The notes beneath the pieces are model-generated. The model was not told the origin of the DNA and made no database searches. It worked only from the letters and a program-made list of their open reading frames with translations. A stretch of 64,000 nucleotides of DNA, taken from NCBI RefSeq assembly GCF_000718985.1, contig NZ_JODL01000003.1:186001-250000 (forward strand), written 5' to 3'. A program made the position numbers and the translations under genes. Shown here in pieces: positions 9,730 to 21,693 of this stretch. The stretch comes from Streptomyces megasporus. Lineage in GTDB: Bacteria > Actinomycetota > Actinomycetes > Streptomycetales > Streptomycetaceae. The number at the start of each line of letters is the position of its first letter. The stretch's first letter is position 1.

Positions 9730-10697
9730 CGGCAGCGGTGAAGGACGAAATCTCCCGGCTCCCCGTCACCCGGACCTGCTGCCGGAAGTCGGAGGTCTCG
9801 TCGGTCCTGCGATTCGCGGGTGGACTGCACCTGGTGAGCGGGCGCATCGTGATCGAGGCCGAGCTGGACACCGGCATCGCCGCCCGCAGACTCCGCAAGG
9901 ACATCCTGGAGATCTTCGGGCACACCTCGGACCTGGTGGTGATGGCCCCCAGCGGCCTGCGCCGCGGCAGCCGCTTCGTCGTACGGGTGGTGGCGGGCGG
10001 CGACCAGCTCGCCCGGCAGACCGGACTGGTCGACGGCCGCGGCCGTCCCGTGCGCGGACTGCCGCCGCAGGTGGTCTCCGGGGCCACCTGCGACGCCGAG
10101 GCCGCCTGGCGCGGCGCCTTCCTGGCCCACGGCTCGCTCACCGAGCCCGGCCGCTCCTCCTCCCTGGAGATCACCTGCCCCGGCCCCGAGGCCGCCCTGG
10201 CCCTCGTCGGCGCGGCCCGCCGGCTTCAGATCGCCGCCAAGGCCCGCGAGGTGCGGGGCGTGGACCGCGTCGTCGTCCGCGACGGCGACGCCATCGGCGC
10301 CCTGCTCACCCGGCTGGGAGCCCACGAGTCCGTGCTGGCCTGGGAGGAGCGGCGGATGCGCCGCGAGGTCCGCGCCACCGCCAACCGGCTCGCCAACTTC
10401 GACGACGCCAACCTGCGCCGCTCGGCGCGGGCCGCCGTCGCCGCGGGCGCCCGCGTGCAGCGCGCGCTGGAGATCCTGGGCGACGACGTGCCCGAGCACC
10501 TGGCCGCCGCCGGCCGGTTGCGGATGGAGCACAAGCAGGCGTCCCTGGAGGAGCTGGGCGCGCTGGCCGACCCGCCGCTGACCAAGGACGCCGTCGCCGG
10601 CCGTATCCGTCGCCTGCTCGCCATGGCCGACAAGCGCGCCGCCGACCTGGGCATTCCGGGCACCGAGTCCAACCTGACGGAGGAGATGGTCGGCTGA
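9720..10697 (+). CDS. whiA: Sporulation transcription factor WhiA
   Basis: A 325-aa protein. WhiA combines an N-terminal LAGLIDADG-homing-endonuclease-like fold (about residues 20-205, e.g. [21 protein letters not shown]) with a C-terminal helix-turn-helix (about 225-310, including [24 protein letters not shown]). It has no nuclease activity in known members. In Streptomyces it acts with WhiB to switch aerial hyphae from growth to septation. The start overlaps the yvcK 3' end by 10 nt. Known whiA has a second, developmentally used promoter inside the upstream gene; I did not identify one here with confidence. Confidence 0.96.
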   Translation: MAMTAAVKDEISRLPVTRTCCRKSEVSSVLRFAGGLHLVSGRIVIEAELDTGIAARRLRKDILEIFGHTSDLVVMAPSGLRRGSRFVVRVVAGGDQLARQTGLVDGRGRPVRGLPPQVVSGATCDAEAAWRGAFLAHGSLTEPGRSSSLEITCPGPEAALALVGAARRLQIAAKAREVRGVDRVVVRDGDAIGALLTRLGAHESVLAWEERRMRREVRATANRLANFDDANLRRSARAAVAAGARVQRALEILGDDVPEHLAAAGRLRMEHKQASLEELGALADPPLTKDAVAGRIRRLLAMADKRAADLGIPGTESNLTEEMVG

Positions 10698-10849
10698 CGC
10701 CCGTCGCCACGGCCGCCCCTTTCGTCACGTACGCACCTTTCTCACCGCCGCCCCCTCCCGTCTCCCGCGGGGCTTCGGGCCGTCGCGCGACCCGTTCGCC
10801 GCACCGCGCCCGGCGGGTGGTCGATGTCACTCGGCGGCCCCTGGCGCGG

Positions 10850-10855
10850 TAGGGT
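10850..10855 (+). promoter_or_regulatory. Candidate -10 box for gap
   Basis: TAGGGT lies 73 nt before the gap GTG, which would leave a leader of about 65 nt. No convincing -35 hexamer is found 16-18 nt upstream, so this is tentative. Confidence 0.35.
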
Positions 10856-10880
10856 CGTAAGTGGTCGGGGACGTCCCTAA

Positions 10881-11933
<1,053 letters not shown>

Positions 11934-11991
11934 CACCGTCCGACAGAAGTTCCGACAGAAGTCCGGTAGAAGAGGACACGGGACTGTGAGA

Positions 11992-12037
11992 GGAGAGGGC
12001 TCGCAGGGCGCGATGCCGCGTCCCGCGGGCCCTCTCC
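11992..12037 (+). terminator. Hairpin between gap and pgk (partial terminator candidate)
   Basis: GGAGAGGGCTCGC pairs with GCGGGCCCTCTCC over 13 bp (one G-U), around a 20-nt GC-rich loop. No T-run follows. Placed inside a glycolytic operon, it could lower pgk/tpiA expression relative to gap or stabilise the gap mRNA end. Confidence 0.5.
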
Positions 12038-12087
12038 CATGACCGACCACCCCACGGACCACTCCACGGATCACCACGGAGCCGCAC

Positions 12088-13290
12088 ATGAAGACGATCG
12101 ACGACCTTCAGGTCGCGGGCAGGCGGGTCTTCGTCCGCGCCGACCTGAACGTCCCCCTCGACGGTGAGACGATCACCGACGACGGCCGCATCCGCGCGGC
12201 CCTCCCGACGATCACCAGGCTGGCCGAGGCCGGCGCCAAGGTGATCGTCGCCTCCCACCTGGGCCGTCCCAAGGGCGCCCCCGATCCGAAGTTCTCCCTC
12301 GCCCCCGTCGCCAAGCGGCTGGGCGAACTCCTCGACGCCCACGTGGAGTTCGCCACCGACACCGTCGGGGACTCCGCGAAGTCCACCGTCGCCGCCCTCG
12401 GCGACGGCCGGGTCGCGGTGCTGGAGAACCTGCGCTTCAACCCCGGCGAGACCAGCAAGGACGACGCCGAGCGCGGCGCCTTCGCCGACAGCCTCGCCGC
12501 CCTCGCCGACCTCTACGTCGGCGACGGCTTCGGCGCCGTGCACCGCAGGCACGCCTCCGTCTACGACCTCCCGGCGCGGCTCCCGCACGCCGCCGGCGAC
12601 CTCATCGCCACCGAGGTCGGCGTCCTGCGCCGGCTCACCGAGGACGTGAAGCGCCCGTACACCGTCGTCCTGGGCGGCGCCAAGGTCTCCGACAAGCTCG
12701 GCGTCATCGAGCACCTGCTGGAGCGCGCCGACCGCATCGTCATCGGCGGCGGCATGGCGTACACCTTCCTCAAGGCCCAGGGGCACGAGGTCGGCGCCTC
12801 GCTGCTCCAGGAGGACCAGCTCCCGGCCGTCCGGGGCTACCTGGAGCGCGCGAAGGAGCGCGGCGTGGAGTTCGTCCTGCCCGTGGACGTCATGGCCGCC
12901 GCCGAGTTCCCGGACCTGGGGGCCAAGGCCCCCACCAACCCCACCGTCGTCGCCGCGGACGCCATCCCGGCCGACCTGATGGGCCTGGACATCGGCCCCC
13001 GCAGCCGCGAGCTGTACGCCGCGAAGCTCGCCGACGCCGCCACCGTCTTCTGGAACGGCCCCATGGGCGTCTTCGAGCACCCGGACTACGCCGAGGGCAC
13101 CCGGGCCGTCGCCCGGGCGCTGATCGACAGCCCGGCCTTCACCGTCGTCGGCGGCGGGGACTCCGCGGCGGCCGTCCGCATCCTGGGCTTCGACGAGAAG
13201 GCGTTCGGCCACATCTCGACCGGCGGCGGCGCCAGCCTGGAGTACCTGGAGGGCAAGACGCTCCCCGGCCTCGCCGCCCTGGAGGGCTGA
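12088..13290 (+). CDS. pgk: Phosphoglycerate kinase
   Basis: A 400-aa monomeric kinase that transfers phosphate from 1,3-bisphosphoglycerate to ADP. The N-domain substrate motif reads [12 protein letters not shown] (residues 14-25). ASHLGRPKG follows. The nucleotide side has [28 protein letters not shown] and the C-terminal [10 protein letters not shown] with [13 protein letters not shown]. The length fits the family. CGGAG precedes the ATG. It lies between gap and tpiA; the tpiA gene begins 150 nt downstream. Confidence 0.97.
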   Translation: MKTIDDLQVAGRRVFVRADLNVPLDGETITDDGRIRAALPTITRLAEAGAKVIVASHLGRPKGAPDPKFSLAPVAKRLGELLDAHVEFATDTVGDSAKSTVAALGDGRVAVLENLRFNPGETSKDDAERGAFADSLAALADLYVGDGFGAVHRRHASVYDLPARLPHAAGDLIATEVGVLRRLTEDVKRPYTVVLGGAKVSDKLGVIEHLLERADRIVIGGGMAYTFLKAQGHEVGASLLQEDQLPAVRGYLERAKERGVEFVLPVDVMAAAEFPDLGAKAPTNPTVVAADAIPADLMGLDIGPRSRELYAAKLADAATVFWNGPMGVFEHPDYAEGTRAVARALIDSPAFTVVGGGDSAAAVRILGFDEKAFGHISTGGGASLEYLEGKTLPGLAALEG

Positions 13291-13440
13291 GCCCGTGCGC
13301 CGAGGGTACCCCCCGGCGGCAGCCGGGACAGAACGCGCGGCCCTCGGGCCGCGGACGACCACGACGCCCGCGCACCCGGGTCGCGCGGGCCACACCGACG
13401 GAAGCCGCTGCCGCGGCGGAGCGAACGGAAAGGCAGAGGC

Positions 13441-14217
<777 letters not shown>

Positions 14218-14361
14218 CACGATCGGCGGCCGGTGACGTCGGGGCCGCGCACGTCGTACCCTGACGGGGCCGGGAGCGAACCCACACGGGTCTCCCGGCC
14301 CCGTACCCTGCAAGTCCCGAGAGTTGTCCACAGTCATCCGTCCGAGAGAGTTGGTCCAGCC

Positions 14362-14598
14362 GTGATCATGGGGTTCTCCATCGCCCTCGTCGTCTTCAGC
14401 CTGCTGCTGATGCTGCTCGTGCTGATGCACAAGGGGAAGGGCGGCGGCCTCTCCGACATGTTCGGCGGCGGCATGCAGTCCTCCGTCGGCGGCTCCTCGG
14501 TCGCCGAGCGGAACCTCGACCGGATCACGGTCGTGGTGGGCCTGATCTGGTTCGCCATCATCGTCGCGCTCGGTGTCCTGATGAAGCTCGACTCCTGA
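14362..14598 (+). CDS. secG: Preprotein translocase subunit SecG
   Basis: A 78-aa membrane protein with two transmembrane segments (about residues 5-20 and 53-72) joined by a Gly-rich cytoplasmic loop (GKGGGLSDMFGGGMQSSVGG). This is the SecG layout; the protein assists SecYE during export. The GTG at 14362 is chosen (next in-frame ATG two codons later) because it begins directly at the first membrane segment; the frame is open further upstream but that part is not SecG-like. Its place after tpiA is typical for actinomycetes. Confidence 0.9.
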   Translation: MIMGFSIALVVFSLLLMLLVLMHKGKGGGLSDMFGGGMQSSVGGSSVAERNLDRITVVVGLIWFAIIVALGVLMKLDS

Positions 14599-14755
14599 CG
14601 CGGCGCCGTTTTCCCGGCCTATCATGAGGCTCGCGTCCAACGGGCCCGGGGCGGTAACTCCGGTCTGTGGACGTGCGTTGGGCCCTACGTACACTGGGGC
14701 ACCCGCAGCGGAGCCGCCCATGCTCCGCGGCACCATGAGGCAGGGAGTTACGACC

Positions 14756-15091
14756 GTGGCAAGTGGCAACGCGATCCGGGGAAGCCGGGTCGGAGCGGGG
14801 CCGATGGGGGAGGCCGAGCGAGGCGAGTCCGCGCCGCGCATCCGCATCTCCTTCTGGTGCTCGAACGGGCATGAGACCCAGCCCAGCTTCGCCAGTGACG
14901 CGCAGATCCCGGACACCTGGGACTGTCCGCGCTGTGGTTTCCCGGCCGGCAAGGACCGGGACAACCCGCCGGACCCTCCGCGCACCGAGCCGTACAAGAC
15001 GCACCTGGCGTACGTGCGCGAGCGGCGCAGCGACGCCGACGGCGAGGCCATCCTCGCCGAGGCGCTGGCCAAACTCCGCGGGGAGATCTGA
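14756..15091 (+). CDS. rbpA: RbpA-family RNA polymerase-binding protein (zinc-ribbon variant)
   Basis: A 111-aa protein. The N-terminal AIRGSRVGAG and the C-terminal RTEPYKTHLAYVRERRSDADGEAIL match the RbpA pattern (RGxR..., TH..ML.ERR). RbpA binds the principal sigma factor and activates initiation in actinobacteria. The middle carries FWCSNGHE and WDCPRCG, which look like a zinc ribbon (Cys/His and Cys-x2-Cys). It is clearly diverged from the classical RbpA sequence, and streptomycetes carry another rbpA elsewhere, so this is likely a paralogue; function as RbpA is inferred. GTG start with GGGAG 8 nt upstream. A strong hairpin follows. Confidence 0.8.
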   Translation: MASGNAIRGSRVGAGPMGEAERGESAPRIRISFWCSNGHETQPSFASDAQIPDTWDCPRCGFPAGKDRDNPPDPPRTEPYKTHLAYVRERRSDADGEAILAEALAKLRGEI

Positions 15092-15132
15092 CCGCGGATC
15101 CCACCACGGGGGAACGGCCGGCGAGGACGCCG

Positions 15133-15181
15133 ACGACGGCCCGTCCGCACGCCCTGACAGGGCGCGCGGACGGGCCGTCGT
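15133..15181 (+). terminator. Strong terminator after the rbpA-like gene
   Basis: A long stem with 24-nt arms (15133-15156 / 15158-15181) containing one A-C mismatch and almost no loop, followed by TTCC. It lies between rbpA-like and pgi and should make pgi an independent transcription unit. Confidence 0.8.
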
Positions 15182-15238
15182 TCCATTAGGTTGGGGTGCG
15201 GCGGGGTTTGTCACGAGAGAAGTGGACTGAATTCGCAG

Positions 15239-16891
15239 ATGAACGCTGAAGGCCGCGGAAGGCTCGACCGTATGCCGCAGTGGCAGGCGCTGGCCAGGCA
15301 CCGCGAGGAGCTGGGGGAGGTGCATCTGCGCGAACTGTTCGCCGACGACCCACGGCGCGGCGAGCGGTACGGAGTCCGGGTGGGGGACCTGTACCTGGAC
15401 TACTCCAAGAACCTGGTCACGGACGAGACGCTGCGACTGCTGCGCGAGTTGGCCGAGGCGACCGACGTCGCCGGGCTGCGGGACGCGATGTTCCGCGGCG
15501 AGAAGATCAACGTCACCGAGGACCGGGCCGTGCTCCACACCGCCCTGCGGGCCCCGCGGGACGCGGTGATCGAGGTCGACGGGGAGAACGTCGTCCCCGC
15601 CGTGCACGCCGTGCTCGACCGGATGTCCGCCTTCGCCGAGAAGGTGCGCGCCGGCGAGTGGACCGGGCACACCGGGAAGCGGATCAGGGCGGTCGTCAAC
15701 ATCGGCATCGGCGGCTCCGACCTCGGGCCCGCCATGGCGTACGAGGCGCTGCGCGCCTACACCGACCGGGAGTTGGACGTTCGCTTCGTCTCCAACGTGG
15801 ACGGCGCCGACCTGTACGAGGCGCTGCGGGACCTGGACCCGGCCGAGACGCTGTTCGTCGTCGCCTCCAAGACCTTCACCACGATCGAGACCATCACCAA
15901 CGCCGGCGCGGCCAAGGACTGGCTGCTGAAGGGCCTGGACGCCGACGAGTCCGCGGTGGCCAGGCACTTCGTGGCGCTGTCGACCAACACGGCGGCGGTC
16001 GCGAAGTTCGGCATCGACACGGCCAACATGTTCGAGTTCTGGGACTGGGTCGGCGGACGCTACTCCTACGACTCGGCCATCGGCCTCTCGCTGATGATCG
16101 CCATCGGCCCGGACCGCTTCCGCGAGATGCTGGACGGCTTCCGCACCGTCGACGAGCACTTCCGCACCGCCCCTCCCGAGGAGAACGCCCCGCTGCTGCT
16201 GGGCCTGCTGGGCGTCTGGTACGGAGCCTTCTTCGACGCGCAGTCCCACGCCGTCCTGCCCTACAGCCACTACCTGTCGAAGTTCACCGCGTACCTGCAG
16301 CAGCTCGACATGGAGTCCAACGGCAAGTCGGTGGACCGGCAGGGCGAGCCGGTGAGCTGGCAGACCGGCCCGGTGGTCTGGGGCACCCCCGGCACCAACG
16401 GCCAGCACGCCTACTTCCAACTCCTCCACCAGGGCACCAGGACGATCCCCGCGGACCTGATCGGCTTCGCCCGGCCGGTGGAGGCCCTGCCGCCCGCGCT
16501 CGCGGCCCAGCACGACCTGCTGATGGCCAACTTCTTCGCCCAGGGCCAGGCCCTGGCCTTCGGCAAGACCGAGGAGGAGGTCCGCGCGGAGGGCGTCGCC
16601 GAGGAGCAGGTCCCGCACCGCACGTTCCGGGGCAACCACCCCACCACGACGATCCTGGCCTCCGAGCTGAGCCCGTCGGTGCTGGGGCAGTTGGTCGCGC
16701 TGTACGAGCACAAGGTGTTCGTCCAGGGCGCGATCTGGAACATCGACTCCTTCGACCAGTGGGGTGTGGAGCTGGGCAAGGTCCTGGCCAAGCGGGTCGA
16801 GCCGGCGCTGACCGAGGGCGCCGAGGTGGAGGGTCTGGACGCCTCCACGGCGGCCCTGGTGGCCCGCTACCGGGCCTTGCGCGGTCGCTGA
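15239..16891 (+). CDS. pgi: Glucose-6-phosphate isomerase
   Basis: A 550-aa enzyme interconverting glucose-6-phosphate and fructose-6-phosphate. The sugar-phosphate-binding domain has [18 protein letters not shown] and [13 protein letters not shown]. The signature [11 protein letters not shown] contains the region around the catalytic residues, and the C-terminal lysine is in [22 protein letters not shown]. Length is normal. The ATG at 15239 starts a typical N-terminus; the ribosome site is weak. A TAGGTT sequence at 15187-15192 just after the upstream terminator may be its -10. It converges on pgl with a perfect palindrome between. Confidence 0.96.
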   Translation: MNAEGRGRLDRMPQWQALARHREELGEVHLRELFADDPRRGERYGVRVGDLYLDYSKNLVTDETLRLLRELAEATDVAGLRDAMFRGEKINVTEDRAVLHTALRAPRDAVIEVDGENVVPAVHAVLDRMSAFAEKVRAGEWTGHTGKRIRAVVNIGIGGSDLGPAMAYEALRAYTDRELDVRFVSNVDGADLYEALRDLDPAETLFVVASKTFTTIETITNAGAAKDWLLKGLDADESAVARHFVALSTNTAAVAKFGIDTANMFEFWDWVGGRYSYDSAIGLSLMIAIGPDRFREMLDGFRTVDEHFRTAPPEENAPLLLGLLGVWYGAFFDAQSHAVLPYSHYLSKFTAYLQQLDMESNGKSVDRQGEPVSWQTGPVVWGTPGTNGQHAYFQLLHQGTRTIPADLIGFARPVEALPPALAAQHDLLMANFFAQGQALAFGKTEEEVRAEGVAEEQVPHRTFRGNHPTTTILASELSPSVLGQLVALYEHKVFVQGAIWNIDSFDQWGVELGKVLAKRVEPALTEGAEVEGLDASTAALVARYRALRGR

Positions 16892-16985
16892 CGCGGCAAC
16901 GGGCGCAGCGGGGCAAACGGGGCGCGGGGCACGGCCGGACACGGTCCCACGCGCCCCGAGCGCCCCACGCGCCCCGAGTGACGGA

Positions 16986-17027
16986 AACGGCGGTCTCGCT
17001 CCCACCGGTGGGAGCGAGACCGCCGTT
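16986..17027. terminator. 42-bp perfect palindrome between convergent pgi and pgl
   Basis: Twenty-one base pairs on each side of a centre at 17006/17007 with no mismatch and no spacer. It sits between the pgi stop and the pgl stop, so it can end transcription from both sides. Confidence 0.85.
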
Positions 17028-17073
17028 CGTCCTCTCCCCGGGTGTCTTCCCGGGTGTTCCGGCCGGTGCCGGG

Positions 17074-17889
17074 TCAGTCCCGTGCCGAGGCGGGGAGGAG
17101 GGCCGCCGCGGCCTCGTCGAGGATCCACAGGGTGCGCTCGCGGCCCCGGGCGCCGGAGGCGGGGGTCCGCAGCGGGTCCGTGCCCTTCAGCGCGGAGTCC
17201 GCCGCCTCCGCCTTGTCCTCGCCCGCCGCCAGCAGCCAGACCTCCCGGGCCGCCCGCAGGGCCGGGAGCGTGAGGGAGATCCGGGTGGGCGGGGGCTTGG
17301 GGGCCTCGCGGACGCCGACGACCGAGCGCCCGGTCTCCGCCACGGCCGGGTGCTCCGGGAAGAGGGAGGCGACGTGGGTGTCCGGGCCCAGCCCCAGCAG
17401 CAGGACGTCGAAGGACGGCACCCGGGGCACGGACGTGCCCTCGGTGTTCTCGCCTCCCCCGGAGCCCTCGGCCTCCGCCGCCGTGGCCAGCTCCGCCGCG
17501 TACGCCTCGGCCGCGGCCGTCACGTCGTCGCCGTGCGGTCCGTCGGAGGCGGGCATCGCGTGGACACGCGCCGGGTCCAGCGGGACCGCGTCCAGGAACG
17601 CGCGGGCCTGGGTGTGGTTGCGGTCCGGGTCGCCGTCGGGCAGGAACCGCTCGTCGCCCCACCACAGGTCGACGCGGGACCAGTCGACCGTGTCCCGGCC
17701 CGGCGCCTCGGCCAGGGCCGCCAGCAGGGCGTTGCCGTTGCGGCCACCGGTCAACACGACGGACGCGTGGCCGCGGGTGGCCTGGGCGTCCACGACGGTG
17801 GTGATCAGGCTCGCCGCCGTGGCCCTGGCCATCCGTTCCTTGTCGGGGTGGACGACGATCCGCGGGGGTGTCCGCTCGGAGGTGGTCAT
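17074..17889 (-). CDS. pgl: 6-phosphogluconolactonase
   Basis: A 271-aa enzyme hydrolysing 6-phosphogluconolactone to 6-phosphogluconate, the second step of the oxidative pentose phosphate path. It has VVLTGGRNGNALLAAL near residues 44-59, VDLWWGDERFLP near 74-85 and DVLLLGLGPDTHVASLFPEHPAV, all typical of the NagB/DevB-type lactonases. A Glu/Gly-rich stretch around 140-155 is a variable loop. The ATG shares ATGA with the opcA stop, so it is translationally coupled as the last gene of tkt-tal-zwf-opcA-pgl. Confidence 0.95.
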   Translation of the reverse strand: MTTSERTPPRIVVHPDKERMARATAASLITTVVDAQATRGHASVVLTGGRNGNALLAALAEAPGRDTVDWSRVDLWWGDERFLPDGDPDRNHTQARAFLDAVPLDPARVHAMPASDGPHGDDVTAAAEAYAAELATAAEAEGSGGGENTEGTSVPRVPSFDVLLLGLGPDTHVASLFPEHPAVAETGRSVVGVREAPKPPPTRISLTLPALRAAREVWLLAAGEDKAEAADSALKGTDPLRTPASGARGRERTLWILDEAAAALLPASARD

Positions 17890-19001
17890 CGGGTCCTCCC
17901 CTTCGCCTTGCCCTTGCCGCCGGATCGGTCCACGACGGCCTCTCCGGGGCTCTCCGCGGCGCTCTCGCCGTCGCCCTTCCCCTCGGCGGCCTTCTCGGTG
18001 GTCTCCTCGGCGGTCTCCTCGCCGCCCGTGGCGCCGCCCCCGTCGCCGGCCGTCCCGTCCGCCGTCGGCTCCGAGGCGGCGAGCAGCCGGTCGAGGCCGA
18101 AGCGGATCGTTCGGGCGTAGGTCTCGTCCGGGTCCAGGCGCCGCAGCTCCTCGGCGATCAGCTCGGCGTTGGAACGCCGGTGGAGGGCCACGTTCCGGTC
18201 GGGCTGGCCGGGCACGGTCAGCCGGGCCAGGGCGCCGTCGCCACGGCTCAGGCAGATGTCGCCCTCCTCCGTCACCAGCCGTACGGCCGTGAGGCCCGGA
18301 CCGTCGGAGACGGTGCGCTCCACGGGGACGTTCAGCCGGTCGGCGAGCCAGAGCGCCAGCAGTTCGGTGCTCGGGTTGTACTCCTCGCCCTGGACCTCCG
18401 CCCTGAGAACGCGGGCCTGCTTCTGGTCCAGCGCGGCGGCCAGCACGCTGCGCCACAGGGTGATGCGGGTCCAGGCCAGGTCGGTGTCGCCGGGCGCGTA
18501 GGACCCGGCGCGCGTCCGGAGGGCCATGACCGGGTCCTCGGTCTCCGCCGCGTCGGTGATCCGGCGCTGGGCGAGGGTGCCCAGCGGATCCTTCGAGGGG
18601 TGCTCGGGTGTGTCGGCGGGCCACCAGACGACGACCGGGGCGTCCGGCAGCAGCAGGGGCAGCACGACGCTGTGGGCGTGGGAGGCCAGCTCGCCGTGGA
18701 GCCGCAGCAGGACCGTCTCGCCGGTGCCGGTCTCGCCGCCCATCCGCACCTCGGCGTCGAGCCGGGCCATGGCGCGGTCCCGGGGGGAGCGCCCCGGGCG
18801 CCGGATGACGACGAGGATCCGCGAGGGGTGCTCCTTGGACGCCTCGTTGGCGGCCTTCAGCGCGTCGTAGTGGCTGCCCTCGTCCGTCACGATCACGAGC
18901 GTGAGCACCATGCCGACGGCCGGGCTGCCCATCGCCCGCCTGGCCTTCACCAGGGTCACGTTGATCTCGCCGGAAGTGGTGTCGGTCAGGTCGATGTTCA
19001 T
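17886..19001 (-). CDS. opcA: OpcA, glucose-6-phosphate dehydrogenase assembly protein
   Basis: A 371-aa protein. The OpcA family partners with G6P dehydrogenase and is needed for its full activity in cyanobacteria and actinomycetes. It shows the family segments [48 protein letters not shown] and ELLALWLADRLNVPV. The last 70 residues are a charged, Glu/Gly/Lys-rich tail, probably disordered. The start shares ATGA with the zwf stop and the stop shares ATGA with pgl. Location directly after zwf supports the partner role. Confidence 0.95.
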   Translation of the reverse strand: MNIDLTDTTSGEINVTLVKARRAMGSPAVGMVLTLVIVTDEGSHYDALKAANEASKEHPSRILVVIRRPGRSPRDRAMARLDAEVRMGGETGTGETVLLRLHGELASHAHSVVLPLLLPDAPVVVWWPADTPEHPSKDPLGTLAQRRITDAAETEDPVMALRTRAGSYAPGDTDLAWTRITLWRSVLAAALDQKQARVLRAEVQGEEYNPSTELLALWLADRLNVPVERTVSDGPGLTAVRLVTEEGDICLSRGDGALARLTVPGQPDRNVALHRRSNAELIAEELRRLDPDETYARTIRFGLDRLLAASEPTADGTAGDGGGATGGEETAEETTEKAAEGKGDGESAAESPGEAVVDRSGGKGKAKGRTR

Positions 19002-20533
19002 GGCCGCCGCCAGCTCCGTCCGTCGCGTGCGAGCATCTCGTCGGCCGCCCGGGGACCCCAGGTCCCGGCGGTGTACGGCTCGGGCCTGCCGTGCGCGTCC
19101 CAGTACTCCTCGATGGGGTCGAGGATCTCCCAGGACCGCTCGACCTCCTGGTGCCGGGGGAAGAGGTTGGCGTCGCCCAGGAGGACGTCCAGGATGAGCC
19201 GTTCGTACGCCTCGGGGCTGGACTCGGTGAAGGACTCGCCGTAGGCGAAGTCCATCGTCACATCGCGGATCTCCATCGAGGTGCCCGGCACCTTGGAGCC
19301 GAACCGGATGGTGATGCCCTCGTCCGGCTGCACCCGGATGACCAGGGCGTTCTGCCCCAGCTCGCGGGTGTCGGTGGCGTCGAAGGGGGAGTAGGGGGCG
19401 CGCTGGAAGACCACCGCGATCTCGGTCACCCGGCGGCCCAGCCGCTTGCCGGTGCGCAGGTAGAAGGGGACGCCCGCCCAGCGGCGGTTGTCGATCTCCA
19501 GCTTGATGGCGGCGTAGGTGTCGGTCCGGGAGGCCGGGTCGATGCCCTCCTCCTCCAGGTAGCCGGGCACCCGCCGGCCGCCCTGCCAGCCGGCCTGGTA
19601 CTGCCCGCGCACGGTGTAGCGGCCCAGGTCCTTCGGCAGCCGCACGGCGTTGAGCACCTTGAGCTTCTCGGTGACCAGCGCCTTGGCGTCGAAGGAGGAG
19701 GGCTCCTCCATGGCGGTCAGGGCGAGCAGTTGGAGCAGGTGGTTCTGGATGACGTCGCGCGCGGCGCCGATGCCGTCGTAGTAGCCGGCACGGCCACCGA
19801 TCCCGATGTCCTCGGCCATCGTGATCTGCACGTGGTCGACGTAGGAACGGTTCCACAGCGGCTCGAACATCGTGTTGGCGAAGCGCAGCGCCAGGATGTT
19901 CTGGACGGTCTCCTTGCCCAGGTAGTGGTCGATTCGGAAGACGTCGGACTGGCGGAAGACCCGGTGGACGACCCGGTTCAACTCCTGGGCGCTGGCCAGG
20001 TCGTGGCCGAAGGGCTTCTCGATGACCGCGCGGCGCCAGGAGCCGTCCGGGGCGTCGGTCAGCCCGTGCTTCTTGAGCTGCTGGAGGACGGTGGGGAAGA
20101 ACTTCGGGGGCACCGAGAGGTAGAAGGCGAAGTTGCCGCCGGTGCCGCGCGACTTGTCCAGGTCCTCGATGGTCGCCTTCAGGTTGCGGAAGGCGTCGTC
20201 GTCGTCGAAGACGCCGGGCACGAAGCGCATGCCCTCGCCGAGCTGCCGCCAGACCTCCTCGCGGAAGGGGGTGCGGGCGTACTGCTTGACCGAGTCGTGC
20301 ACGACCTGGCAGAAGTCCTGGTCCTCCCAGTCGCGACGGGCGAAGCCGATCAGGGAGAAGCCCGGCGGCAGCAGACCCCGGTTGGCGAGGTCGTAGACGG
20401 CGGGCATCAACTTTTTCCGTGACAAATCGCCCGTGACGCCGAAGATCACCAGGCCCGACGGCCCCGCGATGCGCGGGAGCCGTCGGTCCTGTGCGTCACG
20501 CAGCGGGTTGGCTGCGTCGGTCACCTGCGTCAT
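18998..20533 (-). CDS. zwf: Glucose-6-phosphate 1-dehydrogenase
   Basis: A 511-aa enzyme that oxidises glucose-6-phosphate, making NADPH. The cofactor motif is [21 protein letters not shown] (about residues 29-49) and the active-site motif is [14 protein letters not shown]. The C-terminal [25 protein letters not shown] is typical. The ATG at 20533 overlaps the tal stop (ATGA) and the stop overlaps opcA in the same way. The coupled order tal-zwf-opcA-pgl groups both branches of the pentose phosphate path. Confidence 0.97.
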   Translation of the reverse strand: MTQVTDAANPLRDAQDRRLPRIAGPSGLVIFGVTGDLSRKKLMPAVYDLANRGLLPPGFSLIGFARRDWEDQDFCQVVHDSVKQYARTPFREEVWRQLGEGMRFVPGVFDDDDAFRNLKATIEDLDKSRGTGGNFAFYLSVPPKFFPTVLQQLKKHGLTDAPDGSWRRAVIEKPFGHDLASAQELNRVVHRVFRQSDVFRIDHYLGKETVQNILALRFANTMFEPLWNRSYVDHVQITMAEDIGIGGRAGYYDGIGAARDVIQNHLLQLLALTAMEEPSSFDAKALVTEKLKVLNAVRLPKDLGRYTVRGQYQAGWQGGRRVPGYLEEEGIDPASRTDTYAAIKLEIDNRRWAGVPFYLRTGKRLGRRVTEIAVVFQRAPYSPFDATDTRELGQNALVIRVQPDEGITIRFGSKVPGTSMEIRDVTMDFAYGESFTESSPEAYERLILDVLLGDANLFPRHQEVERSWEILDPIEEYWDAHGRPEPYTAGTWGPRAADEMLARDGRSWRRP

Positions 20534-21648
20534 GCCTCCTTCGGGGCGAGACGCTTCAGCTCGGCCTCGGTGGAGGCCAGCAGGTCGCTCCAGGCCTTCT
20601 CGAACTTCTCGACGCCCTCCACCTCCAGCAGCTCGACGACCTCGTCGTAGTCGATGCCGAGCTTGGCGATCGCGTCGAGGTCCGCGCGGGCCTGCTCGTA
20701 GGTGCCGCGCACCGTGTCGCCGGTGATCTCGCCGTGGTCGCCGACGGCCGCCAGGGTGGCCTCCGGCATGGTGTTCACGGTGCCGGGGGCGACCAGCTCG
20801 GTGACGTAGAGGGTGTCGGGGTAGGCCGGGTCCTTCACGCCGGTGGAGGCCCACAGCGGGCGCTGCCGGTTGGCGCCGGCGGACTCCAGGGACGCCCAGC
20901 GGTCGGAGGCGACGACCTCCTCGTACGCCTGGTAGGCCAGCCGGGCGTTGGCCAGCGCCGCCTTGCCCTTCAGCGCCAGGGCCTCGTCGGTGCCCAGGGC
21001 GGTCAGGCGCTTGTCGACCTCGGTGTCCACCCGGGAGACGAAGAACGACGCCACCGAGTGGATCCCCGACAGGTCCAGACCCTTCTCCCGGGCCTTCTCC
21101 AGACCCGCCATGTAGGCGTCCATCACCATCCGGTAGCGCTCGATGGAGAAGATCAGCGTGACGTTGACGCTGATGCCCGCGGCGATGGTCTCCGTGATCG
21201 CCGGGAGGCCGGCGCGGGTGGCGGGGATCTTGATGAAGGTGTTGGGGCGGTCCACCAGCCAGGCGAGCTGCTTGGCCTCGGCGACCGTGGGCCGCGTGGC
21301 GTGCGCCAGCCGCGGGTCCACCTCGATGGAGACCCGACCGTCCAGACCGCCCGTGGCGTCGTAGACCGGGCGCAGCACGTCGGCGGCGTCCCGGACGTCG
21401 GCGGTGGTGATCATCCGGATGGCCTCCTCCACCGTGACCCCGCGCGAGGCCAGGTCGGTCAGTTGCCGGTCGTAACCGTGCCCCTCGGAGATCGCCTTCT
21501 GGAAGATGGACGGGTTCGTGGTGACGCCCACCACGTGCTGCTCGTCCAGCAGCTCGGCGAGGTTGCCGGACGTGATGCGCTGGCGCGACAGGTCGTCCAG
21601 CCAGATCGCGACGCCTTCGTCGGTGAGGCGCTTGAGTGCGTCTGTCAT
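20530..21648 (-). CDS. tal: Transaldolase
   Basis: A 372-aa TIM-barrel enzyme moving a dihydroxyacetone unit between sugar phosphates. The Schiff-base lysine is in [27 protein letters not shown] near the N-terminus and the INVTLIFS-like segment ([13 protein letters not shown]) are family signatures. The length is that of the larger actinobacterial type. It lies 45 nt after tkt on the same strand and overlaps zwf by ATGA. Confidence 0.96.
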   Translation of the reverse strand: MTDALKRLTDEGVAIWLDDLSRQRITSGNLAELLDEQHVVGVTTNPSIFQKAISEGHGYDRQLTDLASRGVTVEEAIRMITTADVRDAADVLRPVYDATGGLDGRVSIEVDPRLAHATRPTVAEAKQLAWLVDRPNTFIKIPATRAGLPAITETIAAGISVNVTLIFSIERYRMVMDAYMAGLEKAREKGLDLSGIHSVASFFVSRVDTEVDKRLTALGTDEALALKGKAALANARLAYQAYEEVVASDRWASLESAGANRQRPLWASTGVKDPAYPDTLYVTELVAPGTVNTMPEATLAAVGDHGEITGDTVRGTYEQARADLDAIAKLGIDYDEVVELLEVEGVEKFEKAWSDLLASTEAELKRLAPKEA

Positions 21649-21693
21649 GGGAAATGCATCTCCTGATTCTGCCTTCTTGACGGCCTCTTGGCG

